Source: Longimonas sp040409695 (GTDB lineage: Bacteria; Bacteroidota; Rhodothermia; Rhodothermales; Salinibacteraceae). Taken from it: DNA of 32,850 nucleotides. The position numbers were made by a program, and so were the translations under genes. Shown piece by piece: positions 30,635-32,850 of this stretch (the stretch's first letter is position 1; each line of letters opens with the position of its first letter). A model generated the notes under the pieces. The model saw only the letters and a program-made list of their open reading frames with translations, was not told the DNA's origin and ran no database searches. The stretch covers positions 1-32,850 of the forward strand of contig NZ_JARWGJ010000120.1 in NCBI RefSeq assembly GCF_040409695.1. Direction: 5' to 3'.

Positions 30635-31384
30635 ATGCGTAGCGCTCTCCTGAATAGTTTCTGCCTGGGACTTGGTCTGGGGCTCGGCCTCGTGCTGGGT
30701 GGCTGCGCGCTTTCGGAGCCCACCAGCGAGCAGCTCATGATGCGCACCACGCCCGTGAACCCGGATGAGCGGCAGGCATCGCCCCGTCCGCCCTTGCGCG
30801 AGATCGTAGACCACGTTGAGATTCTCAATACGCATTACGTGACCTCCAGCCGCTACGAGCAACGCGTAGTGCAGCAGGTCTTCGGGCCCGAGGCGCCGGA
30901 CGACGGCACGCCCGATGCATTCAATCCGCTCGGACTGTGGAGCGGGGGCGTGGGGCTGGCGGCCGACGTGACCGACCGGCTTTCGCTGGGCGTAGGGGGC
31001 GTATTAGGTGACCTGAATGCAACGGTGCGCGTGACTGGGCCCTATTTCTTTACGGCGAGCCATACCCCGCTGATCACGAAAAACTACGCGTTCATCGCGC
31101 AGCGCCGTATCGTGCACCCCTCCGGCGATCATGGGTGGGGGGTGAGCCTGGGTGCGTACTGGCAACGCTTACGGCTGCAGTTTGGCGAGTACGTGGGCGA
31201 TGCAGACGCCGAGTCGTTCCAGCAGCGCACCGCAGGCGGACGCCTCTTCGTGCGTACGCCTGCTCTCAGCCGGGGGGAGAACAGTCAGCTGCACGTTACG
31301 CTCATCAGCCGGGTGGGCGTCGAAACGGAGTTTAACACAATGGTTGTTGGCGTAGGCACCCGGCTCACCGTGCATGTGCCGTAG
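30635..31384 (+). CDS. Predicted outer-membrane lipoprotein, family unknown
   Basis: A 249-residue protein starting MRSALLNSFCLGLGLGLGL and ending its signal in LVLGG-Cys (lipobox; acylated Cys at about residue 23), so it should be a lipoprotein. A polar segment (about 24-70) follows, then strand-rich sequence with alternating residues (LWSGGVGLAADVTDRLSLGVGGVLGDLNATVRVTG; GWGVSLGAYWQRLRLQFGEY; HVTLISRVGVETEFNTMVVGVGTRLTV) that suggests a small barrel of about eight strands. I recognise no named family. The frame is open back to 30500, but that extension would translate the tandem repeat into RQKRC units; the ATG at 30635 gives a proper lipoprotein signal. It is convergent with the S41 gene, 125 bp between stops. 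Confidence 0.72.
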   Translation: MRSALLNSFCLGLGLGLGLVLGGCALSEPTSEQLMMRTTPVNPDERQASPRPPLREIVDHVEILNTHYVTSSRYEQRVVQQVFGPEAPDDGTPDAFNPLGLWSGGVGLAADVTDRLSLGVGGVLGDLNATVRVTGPYFFTASHTPLITKNYAFIAQRRIVHPSGDHGWGVSLGAYWQRLRLQFGEYVGDADAESFQQRTAGGRLFVRTPALSRGENSQLHVTLISRVGVETEFNTMVVGVGTRLTVHVP

Positions 31385-31431
31385 GGAACAGCGCTCTCGC
31401 AGGCCGCCTCATGCCCCGAATACAACATGCC

Positions 31432-31478
31432 CCAAACACAAAACGCAGACGCCAGCCGAGAGGCTGAGCGTCCGCGTT
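31432..31478 (-). terminator. Rho-independent terminator of the S41 peptidase gene
   Basis: AACGCAGACGC (31442-31452) and GCGTCCGCGTT (31468-31478) pair over 11 bp, with an inner AGCC/GGCT stem. The one imperfect position is a G-U pair only in the - strand RNA, whose tail reads UUGUGUUUG. It lies 31 bp after the S41 stop. Confidence 0.7.
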
Positions 31479-31509
31479 GCGCGGTTGGTTGGACCGGTGC
31501 TCTCGTGCC

Positions 31510-32850
31510 CTACTGGTTGCTGCGAGGCGCACGCACGGGCGGAGCCGGCTCCTCAATGATCGGATCGTCTTCTGGCAGACGCATCATAGCCTCCTCGATG
31601 GCACGGTCGAGCTGCGGGTCGCCGCCTTCGATGACCTCACGCGGCGTCTGCACCACCGGGATGTCGGGCGCAACGCCCTCGTTCTCGACGGCCCAGTTGC
31701 CGTCCAGGTCCAGGAAGCCGCCGCGTGGCACGGTGAAGAACCCGCCATCGATGAGGGGCGGCGTATCCCAGATCCCCACGAGTCCGCCCCAGGTGCGGCG
31801 CCCTACGATGGGCCCGATCTCCATGCGCCGAAACATGTAGGGTAGCAGGTCGCCGCCCGAGCCTGCGGCTTCGTTGGCAATCATCACCTTCGGCCCCCAC
31901 ACGCCAGCGCCCGGCGTGGTGAAGGGCGTGCGGTCGCCAATGGGGTTGTTAAAGAAGCCATGCAGCTCACGGGCCATGATGTCGACCATGTAATCAGCCG
32001 CCGAGCCCCCTCCGTTGAAGCGCTCGTCGATCACCATGCCGCTGCGGTCTTGCTGCGCAAAGTAGTAGCGGTTGAACGACTCATAGCCAGCCTGAGCGGT
32101 GTTGGGCACATACACATAGCCGAGCGCGCCGTCGGACTGCTCTTCGACGTAGCGGCGGTTGTCTTCCACCCAGGCGCGGGTGCGCAGTCCGGCTTCGCTT
32201 GCCACAGGCTCTACGGTGATTTCGCGGGCGCCCTCTGTGGTAGGTTCGTCATTGATAAGCAGCGTAATGGGGCGGCCTACGGTGCCCTCAAAGGGGGCGT
32301 ACGGATTCATGTCGGTGGTCAGCTCTCGGCCTTCCACAGCCAGAATGTAGTCACCCGCACCCACGTCCATTCCGGGGGTACGCAGCGGCGCGTTCAGTCC
32401 CGGATTCCACTGCTCGCCATCGTAGATCCGTTCGATGCGGTAGCGGTCGCCATCGGCCACGAGGTCGGCGCCCAGCAGTCCGGTGCCGGGGCCGTCGCCG
32501 TCGGGAATGTCGCCGCCGCCCACGTAGGTGTGCCCGAGCGAGAGCTCACCGATCATGAGCGCCAGCACGTAGTTGAGGTCGGCGCGATGATGCACATGGT
32601 CGAGCCACGGCTCGTACAGGGCGCGCACCTCGTCCCAGTCGGCGCCGTGGTAGTTATCCACGTAGAGGTAGTCGCGGTTGAAGCGCCAGGCATCGTCGAA
32701 GATCTGCTGCCACTCGGCCCGCGGGTTGACCTGCATCTGCAGGCCCGACAGGTCGAGCGCTCCATCACCCGGTGAGGGCGGCTGTGCAGCGGGCACAATG
32801 CCCCACTGTCCCATCGCCTGGTAGAGCACCTGCTCGCCCGAGTGCGACAC
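31510..32850 (-). CDS. Tricorn-like S41 peptidase, C-terminal part (cut by the window edge)
   Basis: The last 446 residues of a larger protein; the frame is open to the right edge, where the expected N-terminal beta-propellers should lie. Visible in order: the tricorn C1 region (EWQQIFDDAWRFNRDYLYVDNYHGADWDEV), a catalytic-His region GELSLGHTYVGGGD, a PDZ domain (LLGADLVADGDRYRIERIY to LLINDEP), then the S41 core (YVYVPNTAQAGYESFNRYYFAQ, DERFNGGGSAADYMVDIM). The Ser in NEAAGSGGDLLPY (codon 31858-31860) is the likely nucleophile, and NEGVAPDIPV follows with the conserved Glu. The C-terminal tail is Pro and acid-rich. Tricorn proteins degrade peptides released by larger proteases. Same strand as the S9 peptidase, pointing to a peptide-scavenging neighbourhood. 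Confidence 0.93.
   Translation of the reverse strand: MSHSGEQVLYQAMGQWGIVPAAQPPSPGDGALDLSGLQMQVNPRAEWQQIFDDAWRFNRDYLYVDNYHGADWDEVRALYEPWLDHVHHRADLNYVLALMIGELSLGHTYVGGGDIPDGDGPGTGLLGADLVADGDRYRIERIYDGEQWNPGLNAPLRTPGMDVGAGDYILAVEGRELTTDMNPYAPFEGTVGRPITLLINDEPTTEGAREITVEPVASEAGLRTRAWVEDNRRYVEEQSDGALGYVYVPNTAQAGYESFNRYYFAQQDRSGMVIDERFNGGGSAADYMVDIMARELHGFFNNPIGDRTPFTTPGAGVWGPKVMIANEAAGSGGDLLPYMFRRMEIGPIVGRRTWGGLVGIWDTPPLIDGGFFTVPRGGFLDLDGNWAVENEGVAPDIPVVQTPREVIEGGDPQLDRAIEEAMMRLPEDDPIIEEPAPPVRAPRSNQ

Noticed and set aside
1..32850. tRNA, rRNA, integrase, transposase or prophage genes
   Set aside because: I looked for T-loop motifs, rRNA-like blocks and recombinase or transposase signatures in all spacers and frames and saw none. 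A covariance-model scan would be needed to exclude a diverged small RNA.

Overview
The window looks like chromosome from a halophilic or halotolerant member of the Rhodothermia (Bacteroidota/Rhodothermota, Salinibacter/Longimonas-like). This is inferred from protein style, because there is no rRNA gene to confirm it. The clues are acidic proteins, a FadL-type outer-membrane protein ending in Phe, secreted S9 and tricorn-like S41 peptidases, an Atg22-like MFS transporter, and starts that almost never have a Shine-Dalgarno sequence. No tRNA, rRNA, CRISPR array, transposase or integrase was seen.

Layout. (a) 1-3855, + strand: an ArsR regulator, a beta-propeller lipoprotein and an OmpP1/FadL-type porin, with repeat- and hairpin-rich spacers. 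(b) 3909-6398, - strand: a tight tsaD - chorismate mutase - mltG cluster. (c) 6604-11720, - strand: TCA-cycle genes, the sdhCDAB operon and gltA, each closed by its own intrinsic terminator. (d) 11721-12991: the largest gene-free stretch (1.27 kb), in front of an RNase E/G gene. (e) 12992-20508, + strand: RNase E/G with a coiled coil in place of the zinc-link, a conserved small protein overlapping a PhnP-like metallo-hydrolase, aroQ, a YdjM-like membrane protein, murJ and an orphan rfbB. (f) 20562-24680: an outer-membrane barrel, a HAD dehalogenase, an exported DsrE-like protein, an Mth938-like protein and an exported NTF2-like protein. Three copies of a palindromic intergenic repeat lie in this part of the window: one just before rfbB and two within (f). 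(g) 24718-26175: a stand-alone, AT-richer KAP P-loop NTPase. (h) 26336-32850: an S9 peptidase, an MFS transporter, a DUF2007 protein and a tricorn-like S41 peptidase cut by the right edge, all on the - strand, plus one + strand lipoprotein whose leader holds a 15-bp tandem repeat.

Most of the window is housekeeping: respiration, TCA cycle, tRNA t6A modification, murein synthesis, shikimate pathway and RNA turnover. The points most worth a second look are: the RNase E/G without its CPxC zinc-link; the long structured spacer before it; the roughly 215-bp nested inverted-repeat family; the 15-bp repeat array that can pair with the start of the adjacent lipoprotein gene; the KAP NTPase next to a secreted protein; and short tandem duplications (mostly 14 bp) that recur in the spacers.
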